A stretch of DNA of 64,000 bases from Hyphomicrobiales bacterium. GTDB taxonomy: Bacteria; Pseudomonadota; Alphaproteobacteria; Rhizobiales; Xanthobacteraceae. How positions within the stretch are numbered: the first letter of the stretch is position 1; the number at the start of each line of letters is the position of its first letter. The stretch covers positions 1 to 64,000 of the forward strand of contig JAFKKM010000021.1 of NCBI GenBank assembly GCA_017305555.1, read 5' to 3'. The translations under genes were made by a program, and so were the position numbers. The notes under the pieces were generated by a model. That model made no database searches, was not told the DNA's origin, and was given only the letters and a program-made list of their open reading frames with translations. Shown piece by piece: positions 55,426-63,165 of the stretch.

Positions 55426-56169
55426 CTAGCGCGCTTTGAGATAACGGGCGATCGTCTCACGCACGCCGGGGCGATTGAAGTTCTCATGCATCAACGGCGC
55501 AAGCCGCGCGATCCGCACCTGGACATCCGATCCCTCGCGTTTGGCTTTCGCTCGCCGTCCGATCTGAAGCGCGTCGATCCGGTCGCGATAGAATTCGGTG
55601 CGCGCCGCGACACCGGCAGCAAACGAGGCAGCAGGAACGATATCCGAGACGAGCCCCAGCGAGCGCGCCTCCACGGCATCGAGCAGCCGCCCCATGGCGC
55701 ACAACTGAAAGGCAATGGCGTCGGACACTTTCTCCTCCAGCGCGGCCTGCACGATCACCGGATACATATTGAAGCGAATTTCCGGAAGGCCGAAGGCGAG
55801 ATTGTCGGCCGCAATGGCTAGATCGCATAGAGATGCGATCAAGACACCCGCGCCAAGCGTGCGCCCATGGATCGCGGCGATCACCGGTCGGGGCGACGTC
55901 GCCAGACTGGCGACGATCGCCTTCAGCCCCTCTTCCTGCCGCTCGAGATAGTCACCGCCTTGCAGAAACTCCGCAATATCGGCTCCGGCGCAAAATCCCG
56001 CAGTGCCACGGCCCTCAATCAGAACCAGCTTCGCATCATCGGCCGTTCGCACCGCATCGGCCAGCGCAAACATCATTCCCGCCGTCAATGCGTTGGCTTT
56101 CTCGACGCGGTCGATGGCGACCGACCGAATGCCGTCGCGTTCCTCCCAGCGAATGAACCGGTCGGTCAT
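55426..56169 (-). CDS. Enoyl-CoA hydratase/isomerase family protein (one catalytic Glu missing)
   Basis: Crotonase-fold protein of 247 residues. The oxyanion-hole segments GFCAGADIAEF and IHGRTLGAGVLIASLCDLAIA are present. By alignment in my head to rat crotonase, E164 is kept as E130 (GLPEIRF), while E144 is replaced by L110, so simple hydration is doubtful and a hydrolase, isomerase or lyase role is possible. The start ATG overlaps the livM stop by 4 bp. Last gene of the Liv/CoA operon; the reading that runs further upstream is the livM gene in another frame. Confidence 0.88.
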   Translation of the reverse strand: MTDRFIRWEERDGIRSVAIDRVEKANALTAGMMFALADAVRTADDAKLVLIEGRGTAGFCAGADIAEFLQGGDYLERQEEGLKAIVASLATSPRPVIAAIHGRTLGAGVLIASLCDLAIAADNLAFGLPEIRFNMYPVIVQAALEEKVSDAIAFQLCAMGRLLDAVEARSLGLVSDIVPAASFAAGVAARTEFYRDRIDALQIGRRAKAKREGSDVQVRIARLAPLMHENFNRPGVRETIARYLKAR

Positions 56170-57164
56170 TGCGTCGCGGCCTCCGCCACGCCCCGACGAA
56201 AGCGCCATGCCTGCCTCGCTCGCCCGAAAGCACCGATGAGACCGTCGGGCGCGAAGCGGATCACCACCACCAGCAGAACGCCGAAGATCAGCAAGTGCAC
56301 GCCGGGAAGCGATCCGCCGAGCGAATGCCGCAGCCATTCTCCCGCCGGCACCAGCAGCAACGGGCCGACCACCGGCCCCCATACCGTTCCGCTTCCGCCC
56401 ACCACCGTCAGCAGAATGATCTGGATGACGATGTTGATGCCGGCGAAAGTGTGCGGCTCGACGTATTGCAGGTACTGCGCATAGAAAGTGCCGCCGAACG
56501 CCGTCAGCGCGGCGCTGATTGCCATTGCCAGCATCTTGTACTTGAGAACGGGCACGCCGATGGCGTGCGCCGCGCGCTCGTTGTCGCGAACGGCGCGCAG
56601 GTAAAGACCTATCTTGGTATGATACAGCCACATCGACAACGCGAGCGCGATGATCACTTGAATCAGGATCACCACGTAATAGGTGGTGTCCGACCTGAAT
56701 TGATACATCGCAGGCGTGCCCCGTACCGGCAATGTCAGGCCGCGGCTGGCGCCAAGAAAGTCGATCGACGAGATCGCGAGAAACCCGAGCATCGCCAGCG
56801 CGATGGTGACCAGCGCGAAAGACAACGGGGGCAATTCGTAGCGGAACGACAGCCATGCGATGAACACGCCGATCACGGCCGCCAGTGCCGCGCCCGCGAA
56901 CATCCCGATCCATGGCGATATTCCAAGATGGATCGAGAGCAGCGTCGAGGTATAGGCGCCCGCCGCAAGAAACAGGCTGTGACCAATGCAAAACTGCCCG
57001 GCGATGCCACCAACCAGATTCCAGGCGATGCACAAGTGGACGAACAATAGCGTCAGGATCGCCATATTCGTCCAGCCCGAAGACATCATCAGCGGCGCCA
57101 GCGCCACCGCGAGGAAGGCAATCCAGGGCAACACGGCTGACGACCGGAGGCGGGTCTCGCGCAT
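56166..57164 (-). CDS. livM: Branched-chain amino acid/aromatic acid-type ABC permease LivM
   Basis: Inner-membrane permease of 332 residues of the HAAT family. LTLLFVHLCIAWNLVGGIAGQFCIGHSLFLAAGAYTSTLLSIHLG, YLRAVRDNERAAHAIGVPVLKYKMLAMAISAALTAFGGTFYAQYLQYVEP and GGSGTVWGPVVGPLLLVPAGEWLRH are the LivM blocks. Its ATG at 57164 shares one base with the livH stop. Works with LivH, LivF, LivG and LivJ encoded alongside. The presence of CoA enzymes in the operon suggests a carboxylic acid substrate rather than an amino acid (inference). Confidence 0.92.
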   Translation of the reverse strand: MRETRLRSSAVLPWIAFLAVALAPLMMSSGWTNMAILTLLFVHLCIAWNLVGGIAGQFCIGHSLFLAAGAYTSTLLSIHLGISPWIGMFAGAALAAVIGVFIAWLSFRYELPPLSFALVTIALAMLGFLAISSIDFLGASRGLTLPVRGTPAMYQFRSDTTYYVVILIQVIIALALSMWLYHTKIGLYLRAVRDNERAAHAIGVPVLKYKMLAMAISAALTAFGGTFYAQYLQYVEPHTFAGINIVIQIILLTVVGGSGTVWGPVVGPLLLVPAGEWLRHSLGGSLPGVHLLIFGVLLVVVIRFAPDGLIGAFGRARQAWRFRRGVAEAATQ

Positions 57165-58030
57165 CAGTGCTCTCCCATCAAGCCGTGCGGACGGAACAGC
57201 AGCACCAGAACCAGGATCGCGTAGGGAATCATCGCGCCGACAGTGCCGCCGTAGAGCAGGCTGCCGAGGCTTTCGGAGACGCCGATGATCGCCCCCGCAA
57301 TCATCGATCCGGCGAAGCTGCCCAGCCCGCCGATCACCATGACGATCAGCGCGATCAGCGTGAAATCGAGCCCCATCGCCGGCGTCAGCGTGAACTGAGC
57401 CACGATGATCGCACCCGTCAGGCCCAGCAGCCCGATGCCGATGCCGAACGCGATGGCTTGAATCCGATCGATGCGAATTCCCATCAGAGCGGCAGCGTCG
57501 CTGTTCTGCGTGATCGCGCGCACCTGCCGGCCGAAATCGGTTCTCATCAGCACGACATAAAGGATTGCGGCCAGCACCACCGCAAGCAGCGAGCCGACCA
57601 GCAGCGGCCATGGCATGATCAACGGCGGAACAACCAGATTCTTGTTGGAAAGAACTGTCGGCACGCTGAGGTAGTCGCCACCGAACACCATCAGCAGAAA
57701 ATTCTCCTGAACGAAGACCAGCCCGAGCGTGAGTTGCGCGCCGGCCAGCACGCCGGCGGCGAGCACCGGCTGCACCAGGCGGCGGAACATCAGGAAGCCG
57801 AGCAGGAAGAAGCCGAAGAACAGCAGCGGTGCCGCCGCATAGGCATCGAGCGAAAAGGATTGATAGAGCGCCAGCGCGCCATACATGGCGAGCGCCATGA
57901 AATCACCATGCGCGAAATTGAGAAGCCCGCCGACGCTGAAGATCAACGTCATCGACAGCGCAATCAGGGCGTAGATGGCACCCATCTGCAATCCCTGCAC
58001 GGTCGCCTGCAACAGAACCTCACCTGACAT
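57164..58030 (-). CDS. livH: ABC permease LivH
   Basis: Second HAAT-family permease, 288 residues, about eight membrane segments. LLQATVQGLQMGAIYALIALSMTLIFSVGGLLNFAHGDFMALAMYGAL, VRAITQNSDAAALMGIRIDRIQAIAFGIGIGLLGLTGAIIVAQFTLTPAMGLDFTLIALIVMVIGGLGSFAGSMIAGAIIG are standard LivH motifs including the EAA-like loop. It begins 7 bp after livF and overlaps livM by one base. Confidence 0.93.
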   Translation of the reverse strand: MSGEVLLQATVQGLQMGAIYALIALSMTLIFSVGGLLNFAHGDFMALAMYGALALYQSFSLDAYAAAPLLFFGFFLLGFLMFRRLVQPVLAAGVLAGAQLTLGLVFVQENFLLMVFGGDYLSVPTVLSNKNLVVPPLIMPWPLLVGSLLAVVLAAILYVVLMRTDFGRQVRAITQNSDAAALMGIRIDRIQAIAFGIGIGLLGLTGAIIVAQFTLTPAMGLDFTLIALIVMVIGGLGSFAGSMIAGAIIGVSESLGSLLYGGTVGAMIPYAILVLVLLFRPHGLMGEH

Positions 58031-58037
58031 CAGATCC

Positions 58038-58745
58038 TCACAAGCGTCCGAGATAGGCTTTGCGGGTGGCGGGATCGTGCGCCAGATCGCTGGAAGCGCC
58101 GGTCAGCACGATCTTGCCGTTTTCGATGACGTAGCCGCGGTTCGACACCGCGAGCGAGAGTTTTACATTCTGCTCGGCAAGCAGAATGGTCAGCCCGTCC
58201 GCATTCAGCTTGCGCAGCGCACCGTAGGTTTCCTGCACCAGCAGCGGCGACAGGCCAAGCGACGGCTCATCGAGAATGAGGAGCTTCGGCTGCGCCATCA
58301 GTCCGCGCCCGATCACCAACATCTGCTGCTCGCCGCCGGACATGGTCGCGGCTTTCTGATCGCGCCGCTCGGCAAGCCGTGGAAACAGGTCGAAAATGCG
58401 TTTCAGCGTGGCTTCACGATATGGTCGCGCGCGCGGATGTACGCCGCCCAGCATCAAATTTTCCCACACCGTCATGCGCGGGAACACCATGCGCCCTTCC
58501 GGCACCAGCGCGATGCCCGCCGCCACCGCACGCTCCGCGCCCTCGCCCGCGATCTCCGCCCCCTCGAACGAGATGCGCCCGGCGGTCGGGCGGATCAGGC
58601 CGGCGATGGTTTTCATCAGCGTGGTTTTGCCGGCGCCGTTGACGCCGACGAGCGCGATAAGCTCGCCTTTGTCGACACGCAGATCGATGCCGTGCAGAAC
58701 GCTGATGCGGCCATAGCCGGATACAAGCCCCGAAATCTCAAGCAA
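58038..58745 (-). CDS. livF: ABC ATP-binding protein LivF
   Basis: ATPase of 235 residues. Walker A GVNGAGKTTL, signature MSGGEQQMLVIGRGLM, Walker B LLILDEPSLGLSPLL and H-loop LAEQN are intact; GYGRISVLHGIDLRVDKGELIALV is the usual LivF opening. The start is TTG at 58745, lying within the last codons of livG (8-bp overlap), which fixes coupling of the two ATPases. Confidence 0.93.
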   Translation of the reverse strand: MLEISGLVSGYGRISVLHGIDLRVDKGELIALVGVNGAGKTTLMKTIAGLIRPTAGRISFEGAEIAGEGAERAVAAGIALVPEGRMVFPRMTVWENLMLGGVHPRARPYREATLKRIFDLFPRLAERRDQKAATMSGGEQQMLVIGRGLMAQPKLLILDEPSLGLSPLLVQETYGALRKLNADGLTILLAEQNVKLSLAVSNRGYVIENGKIVLTGASSDLAHDPATRKAYLGRL

Positions 58746-59502
58746 GCTCGAACTCCTCGCCGAGATAGATCTCGATCACCTTCGGATCGCGCACCACGTC
58801 CTCCGGCGCGCCCTCGATGATCTTGCGGCCGGTGCCCATGACCACGATCCGGTCGCTCAGGCTCATGATGACATCCATGTTGTGCTCGACCACGAGGAAG
58901 GTGACGCCGCGATCGCGCAGATTTTGGATCATACGCACGACGTCTTGCGTCTCGGCTGGGCGCAGCCCGGCCATTACCTCGTCCAGCAAGATCATCTGCG
59001 GTTGAGTCGCCATCGCCTTGCCGATCTCAAGCGCCTTCTGATCCGGAAGCGTCAGATGACGGCAGGTCAGGTCGAGCTTGCCATCTAGCCGCACCAGCTC
59101 AGCAATGGAGATCGCGACCTTGCGCGCCTCGGCCATCGACAGCCGAACCAGCGCCGCCGCCGTTAAGGTTTCGCGCACCGTCAGACTGGGGAATACCTCC
59201 ATGATCTGGAATGTGCGCGTCAGCCCACGCCGGCAAATCTCCTCCGGCGCCACGCCATCGATCCGCTCGCCGCGAAACCGCACCTCGCCGCTGGTCCTGC
59301 GCACGAAGCCCGAAATCGCCTGGAAGAACGTGGTCTTTCCCGCCCCGTTGGGGCCGATCAGACCGACGATCTCTCCTCGCCTCACATCCAGCGAGACGTG
59401 GTCGACGGCTTTCAGGCCGCCAAACTGGACCGAGATGTCGACGGCGGAGAGAAGTATCTCACCGTCACCGGCTTCGGACGAAGACGCGTTGCTTTCGCTC
59501 AT
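58738..59502 (-). CDS. livG: ABC ATP-binding protein LivG
   Basis: ATPase of 254 residues. LLSAVDISVQFGGLKAVDHVSLDVRRGEIVGLIGPNGAGKTTFFQAISGF contains Walker A; the signature region is unusual (CRHLTLPDQKALEIGKAMATQP in place of LSxGxQ), a common LivG variation, and Walker B MILLDEVMAGLRPAE and VVEHNMDVIM follow. ATG 59502, 49 bp after the binding-protein gene. Confidence 0.92.
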   Translation of the reverse strand: MSESNASSSEAGDGEILLSAVDISVQFGGLKAVDHVSLDVRRGEIVGLIGPNGAGKTTFFQAISGFVRRTSGEVRFRGERIDGVAPEEICRRGLTRTFQIMEVFPSLTVRETLTAAALVRLSMAEARKVAISIAELVRLDGKLDLTCRHLTLPDQKALEIGKAMATQPQMILLDEVMAGLRPAETQDVVRMIQNLRDRGVTFLVVEHNMDVIMSLSDRIVVMGTGRKIIEGAPEDVVRDPKVIEIYLGEEFELA

Positions 59503-59551
59503 GAGTTCATCAGCCTGCGTCAGGTTTCGTTGCGTTTGACAGGCGCGATTG

Positions 59552-60781
59552 TTACTTGACGCCCTCGATGATCGGCTTGGCCGACGCCACCGCTTCCGGA
59601 TAGACAGTGTGCTTCACGCCATCCTTCCACTGCACAAAAATCGCGCTGGTGCCGGCCAACGTGCCGTCCTCGGCATAGTGCACATCGCCGGGAATGATCG
59701 GCAGCACGATGGCGGGATCACCAGCCTTGAACTTCAGGCCGCGGAACGCCGCATTGACCTTCACCGGATCGTCCGTGCCGGCATTCTCCAGCGCCTGCAC
59801 CAGAAAGCGCGCAGCCTGCACGCCGAACATGAAACTCTGATCGATCACCTTGTCCGGATAGGCGGCAGAGCCCTTCTGCAAGGCATCCTTCAGACCTGGG
59901 AGCTTTCCGTCCGCCGAATAGAACGCCAGCCCGAACGAACTGGTCAGCGTCTTCTCGGCGACCTCCTTGCCCAGCGTTCCCCACAGCTTGTCGTCGCTGA
60001 AGCCCGCCGAGCCGCCAAGCCAGATCGGTGAGGTGTAACCGAGATTAAAGCGCGCCTTGTGCAGCAGCACGCCGTCCTGGAAATAAACCACCGAGATCAC
60101 CGCATCGGGCGCCAGGCTCTTCACCCGCAGCACGATCGGCGTCATATCTTTCACCGACGGCTCGACCGGAATCGACTCGAGGACCTTGATGCCCTGCGCC
60201 GCAAGCGCCGCCGCCGCAGTCTTGGACACCACCTGGCCGTAGTCGTTGTTGGCGTAGGTGATGGCGACGGTGTTGATCTTGGCGCCCTTCGAGATCAGCC
60301 ATTTCACCGCATCGGCATAAGCCTTGCCGAAACCCTCGGCGCTGATCGAGATGGTGGAGAAATACGGCGTGGTCGGAATCAGCGTAGTCTGAAGCCCGAC
60401 ACCGCCGACCTGATAGCGATCCGCGACCGGCATGAACGCTTGCGCTTCCGGCGTTGAATACGGCCCGAGAATGAAAGAGACCTTTTCCTCCGACATCAGG
60501 CGGCGCGCTTCCAGCGACGTCTTGGTCGGATCGGAGCCGTTATCCGCGATCACGAGGTTGATCTTGCCACCGCCGAGACTTTTGATGCCGCCTGCATCGT
60601 TGGTGTTCTTCACCACCATCTCGATCCCGCGCACCACGCTCAAGCCGGTCTCCGCATAGCGTCCGGTGCGCGGCATCAACACGCCGATCTTGATATCCTT
60701 CGCGAAACTGGGAGCGACCGACATCACGCCGGTCACCAACGCCAATGCTCCAACCGCCGCCAACCGCGATAATCTGCTCAT
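59552..60781 (-). CDS. Liv-type periplasmic substrate-binding protein
   Basis: Periplasmic receptor of 409 residues (peripla_BP_6). Signal peptide MSRLSRLAAVGALALVTGVMSVAPSFA, then KDIKIGVLMPRTGRYAETGLSVVRGIEMVVKNTNDAGGI and ILGPYSTPEAQAFMPVADRYQVGGVGL; the positions that bind the alpha-amino group in LivJ are not obviously kept. ATG 60781 begins the signal peptide and has GGAGGCCC upstream. Members near CoA-pathway genes often bind aromatic, alicyclic or other carboxylates rather than amino acids. Confidence 0.9.
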   Translation of the reverse strand: MSRLSRLAAVGALALVTGVMSVAPSFAKDIKIGVLMPRTGRYAETGLSVVRGIEMVVKNTNDAGGIKSLGGGKINLVIADNGSDPTKTSLEARRLMSEEKVSFILGPYSTPEAQAFMPVADRYQVGGVGLQTTLIPTTPYFSTISISAEGFGKAYADAVKWLISKGAKINTVAITYANNDYGQVVSKTAAAALAAQGIKVLESIPVEPSVKDMTPIVLRVKSLAPDAVISVVYFQDGVLLHKARFNLGYTSPIWLGGSAGFSDDKLWGTLGKEVAEKTLTSSFGLAFYSADGKLPGLKDALQKGSAAYPDKVIDQSFMFGVQAARFLVQALENAGTDDPVKVNAAFRGLKFKAGDPAIVLPIIPGDVHYAEDGTLAGTSAIFVQWKDGVKHTVYPEAVASAKPIIEGVK

Positions 60782-60836
60782 CGGGCCTCCTCCGTTTGTT
60801 GATGCCGGGATTTGCCATCCCGGTGCTGTAAAGGGT

Positions 60837-61226
60837 CTACACAACCAAGGTCAGCGTGCCGGCAATCACCGGTTCGCCGTGCTGATTTTCAATTGCCACG
60901 TCGTAAATTCCGGCTGTGCCATCGCGAAGACGTCCCCACGCCGACACCGTATCGTTCTCGCGCACCGGGCGGGTGAAGCGCACATCCAGCCTCGCGCCGT
61001 CTTGCGCCTGCGAACCGTACGTCGCGCGCAACGATTGCCAGATCAGGTTCAGCGACAGCATCCCGTGAGCAATGATGCCACGCATCGGCGTCGTCGCCGC
61101 GAATTCCGGATCGACATGAATCGGATTGAAGTCGTCTGTGATCTCCGCGTAAAGCCTGATGGCAGCGCGGTCCACGATCTTGCTGACGCATTCGAGTTCG
61201 GCTCGATTGTATTGCGACATGGTCAT
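60837..61226 (-). CDS. MaoC-like hydratase subunit with R-hydratase motif (ChsH1-like)
   Basis: Single-hotdog protein of 129 residues. The hydratase-2 motif YAEITDDFNPIHVDPEFA gives catalytic D32, N34 and H37; GIIAHGMLSLNLIW is the second conserved block. The ATG at 61226 overlaps the stop of the partner gene by 4 bp (a second ATG at 61220 is possible). Half-size MaoC proteins encoded next to a non-catalytic half usually form a heteromeric enoyl-CoA hydratase, as ChsH1 does with ChsH2. Confidence 0.85.
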   Translation of the reverse strand: MTMSQYNRAELECVSKIVDRAAIRLYAEITDDFNPIHVDPEFAATTPMRGIIAHGMLSLNLIWQSLRATYGSQAQDGARLDVRFTRPVRENDTVSAWGRLRDGTAGIYDVAIENQHGEPVIAGTLTLVV

Positions 61227-61606
61227 TTCGCCCACAGCGTCGTCATCAGGCCGGAGAACATCAGCTCACCGTCCGCCCGTCGCGTTTCGGATCCGAACCG
61301 CACCCAGCGGCGATCGCCTTTCAGTTCCTTGCCATCGCAACTCAGCTCCGTGACCAGTTCATCGCCGATCTTCGGCATCCTGTTCACCGTGAAAAGTTGC
61401 TGGCCGTGAACGTTGCCGGGCGGGCGCGGCACCAGAATGTCGGAATAGGCGCGGATATAGACCGCGGCCATCATGCCGGGCGGCATGGTGTCGCCGTCGC
61501 GATCGGCCGGAAACAGCGTCAGCCATTGCTCGACGAGGTCGCGGCCGAGCACCATATTCCTGCGGCCGATGAGCTTGCCGGGCTCGAATGTTTCGAACAC
61601 AAACAT
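61223..61606 (-). CDS. MaoC/FAS1-dehydratase-like subunit without hydratase motif (ChsH2 N-terminal-like)
   Basis: Single-hotdog protein of 127 residues. It has PADRDGDTMPPGMMAAVYIRAY where a catalytic half would carry the D-x-N-P-x-H motif, so it is probably the non-catalytic partner; PGNVHGQQLFTVNRMPKIGDELVTELSCDGKELKGDRRWVRFGSETRRADGELMFSGLMTTLW is typical of FAS1-type dehydratase halves. It directly abuts the DUF35 gene (0 bp) and overlaps the catalytic half by 4 bp, the same parts as ChsH2 but split. Confidence 0.8.
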   Translation of the reverse strand: MFVFETFEPGKLIGRRNMVLGRDLVEQWLTLFPADRDGDTMPPGMMAAVYIRAYSDILVPRPPGNVHGQQLFTVNRMPKIGDELVTELSCDGKELKGDRRWVRFGSETRRADGELMFSGLMTTLWAK

Positions 61607-62005
61607 CTATCGCGGCCTCGCTTGCGGCAACGGATACTCACCCTCGGTGGGTTCAAAAAACACTTCGATCGGCATTCCGATCGCGACCGCCTTCGGATCG
61701 ACGCCGCGCAGATTCACCATCGCACGCACGCCTTCTTCCAGGGCGACGATCGCGATGACATACGGCACATCGGCCTTGAAGGATTCCAGCGGCGCGCGGT
61801 GAACCACGGTGAACGAATAAACCGTGCCGCGGCCGCTCGACGGCAACCAATCCAGATCCGCGCCGTGGCAGGCGGTGCATGTCAGGCGCGGCGGAAACTG
61901 GTTGTGACCGCACGCCTTACAGTGCTGAAATTCGAACCGGCCATCCTTGCAGCTCGACCAGAAACGTTGCGTCACGACATTAGGTTGCGGAAGCGGCTTC
62001 GACAT
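61607..62005 (-). CDS. DUF35 OB-fold protein with zinc ribbon
   Basis: Protein of 132 residues. The N-terminal rubredoxin-like zinc ribbon has C29, C32, C43 and C46 (HCKACG, LTCTACHG), followed by an OB fold (GTVYSFTVVHRAPLESFKADVPYVIAIVALEEGVRAMVNL, GMPIEVFFE). Such proteins bind and position thiolase-fold enzymes; in steroid degradation the same domain is fused to ChsH2 and is needed for aldolase activity. Encoded 3 bp after the thiolase-like gene. Confidence 0.88.
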   Translation of the reverse strand: MSKPLPQPNVVTQRFWSSCKDGRFEFQHCKACGHNQFPPRLTCTACHGADLDWLPSSGRGTVYSFTVVHRAPLESFKADVPYVIAIVALEEGVRAMVNLRGVDPKAVAIGMPIEVFFEPTEGEYPLPQARPR

Positions 62006-62008
62006 CGC

Positions 62009-63163
62009 TCAATTCCTCCCCAGCACAAGCGAGCAATGCGCGGACAGGATGCCGCCGTCGCCATGAACGAACGCCAGTTCAGGCGATGCCACCTGACGGC
62101 CCTCGGCCTCGCCACGCAGTTGCCGCACCGCCTCGACCACATGGAACATGCCACCGGCGGCGCCCGAATGCGCGTAAGACAACAAGCCGCCATGCGTGTT
62201 GCACGGCAACTGGCCGTCGAGATCGAGCGCGCCGCCGAGAATGGCGGGACCCGCCTCGCCGCGTGCGAAGAAGCCGATCGATTCCAACTCGGCCAGCAGA
62301 GTGATCGTGAAGCTGTCGTAGATTTCCGCGACATCGATATCGGCTGGCGTGACGCCCGCACGATCGAACGCCTGCCGCGACGACTGCTTGCAGCCGAAAT
62401 CCGTCAACGACGGCGAGGCGATGATATGCTCATGCGTGTTCATCTGGCCAGTGCCGAGAACGCCGATGCCGCGCTTGCGCGTATCCCGCGCGGCGTCGGC
62501 GGCGCTGATCACGACGGCCGCGCCGCCATCCGAGATCAGACAGCAATCGAGCAGACGCAGCGGCGTCGAGATCGGCTTCGACTTCGCCACGTCTTCCAAT
62601 GTGATCGGCTGGCGCATCTGGGCTTTCGGATTGCGCATCGCGTGCTTGCGATGCGCAACTGCGACACCCGCGAGATGTTCCAGCGTCACGCCGTAATCGT
62701 GCATGTAGCGCTGCGCCACCAGTGCATAGGCCGACGGCACACTGATGCCATAGGGCCGTTCGAACTGGGCATGTCCCACTTCCGACAACGCCGCCACCGC
62801 CTTGTCGCGCGACATGCCGGTTAGGCGATTGTCGCCGCACACCGCGAGAACGTGCCGGCAAATTCCAGCCTCTATCAACGCGGCGGCCTGCATAACCTGG
62901 GCGCAAGCCGTTGCGCCGCCCGCCTGCACCGCGATCGAGTAGGACGGCTTGATGCCGAGGAATTCACTCACCACCGACGACAGCATCAGATGCGGCTCGG
63001 TGAACGAGTAGCCGCACAGCACGCCGTCGATATCGCCTAGCGACAGTCCCGCGTCGGCAACCGCGGCGGCCGCAGCCTCCGCCTGCAGTCCGAGCGATGT
63101 CGAACCGTCGACCTTGCCGACCGCCGTGTCGGCGACGCCGGTGATAACCGCCTTCGATGCCAT
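62009..63163 (-). CDS. Thiolase-superfamily protein lacking the nucleophilic Cys (Ltp2-like)
   Basis: Thiolase-fold protein of 384 residues, SCP-x/lipid-transfer group. In the segment IAVQAGGATACAQ the position of the acyl-accepting Cys of true thiolases (NNNC[AS]TG) is Gly83. Other conserved parts are VAEIYDSFTITLLAELE with Y282 and THGGLLSYAHSGAAGG with Y330 and H332; tyrosines in these regions are the proposed catalytic residues of Ltp2 aldolases. With the DUF35 and MaoC-like genes it suggests retro-aldol cleavage rather than thiolysis (inference). Two bp after the crotonase gene. Confidence 0.85.
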   Translation of the reverse strand: MASKAVITGVADTAVGKVDGSTSLGLQAEAAAAAVADAGLSLGDIDGVLCGYSFTEPHLMLSSVVSEFLGIKPSYSIAVQAGGATACAQVMQAAALIEAGICRHVLAVCGDNRLTGMSRDKAVAALSEVGHAQFERPYGISVPSAYALVAQRYMHDYGVTLEHLAGVAVAHRKHAMRNPKAQMRQPITLEDVAKSKPISTPLRLLDCCLISDGGAAVVISAADAARDTRKRGIGVLGTGQMNTHEHIIASPSLTDFGCKQSSRQAFDRAGVTPADIDVAEIYDSFTITLLAELESIGFFARGEAGPAILGGALDLDGQLPCNTHGGLLSYAHSGAAGGMFHVVEAVRQLRGEAEGRQVASPELAFVHGDGGILSAHCSLVLGRN

Positions 63164-63165
63164 GC

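Noticed and set aside
56170-57033. Upstream extension that fuses the terminal crotonase to a long N-terminal region
   Set aside because: The extension reads the livM gene in another frame. The crotonase has its own ATG at 56169 overlapping the livM stop by 4 bp.
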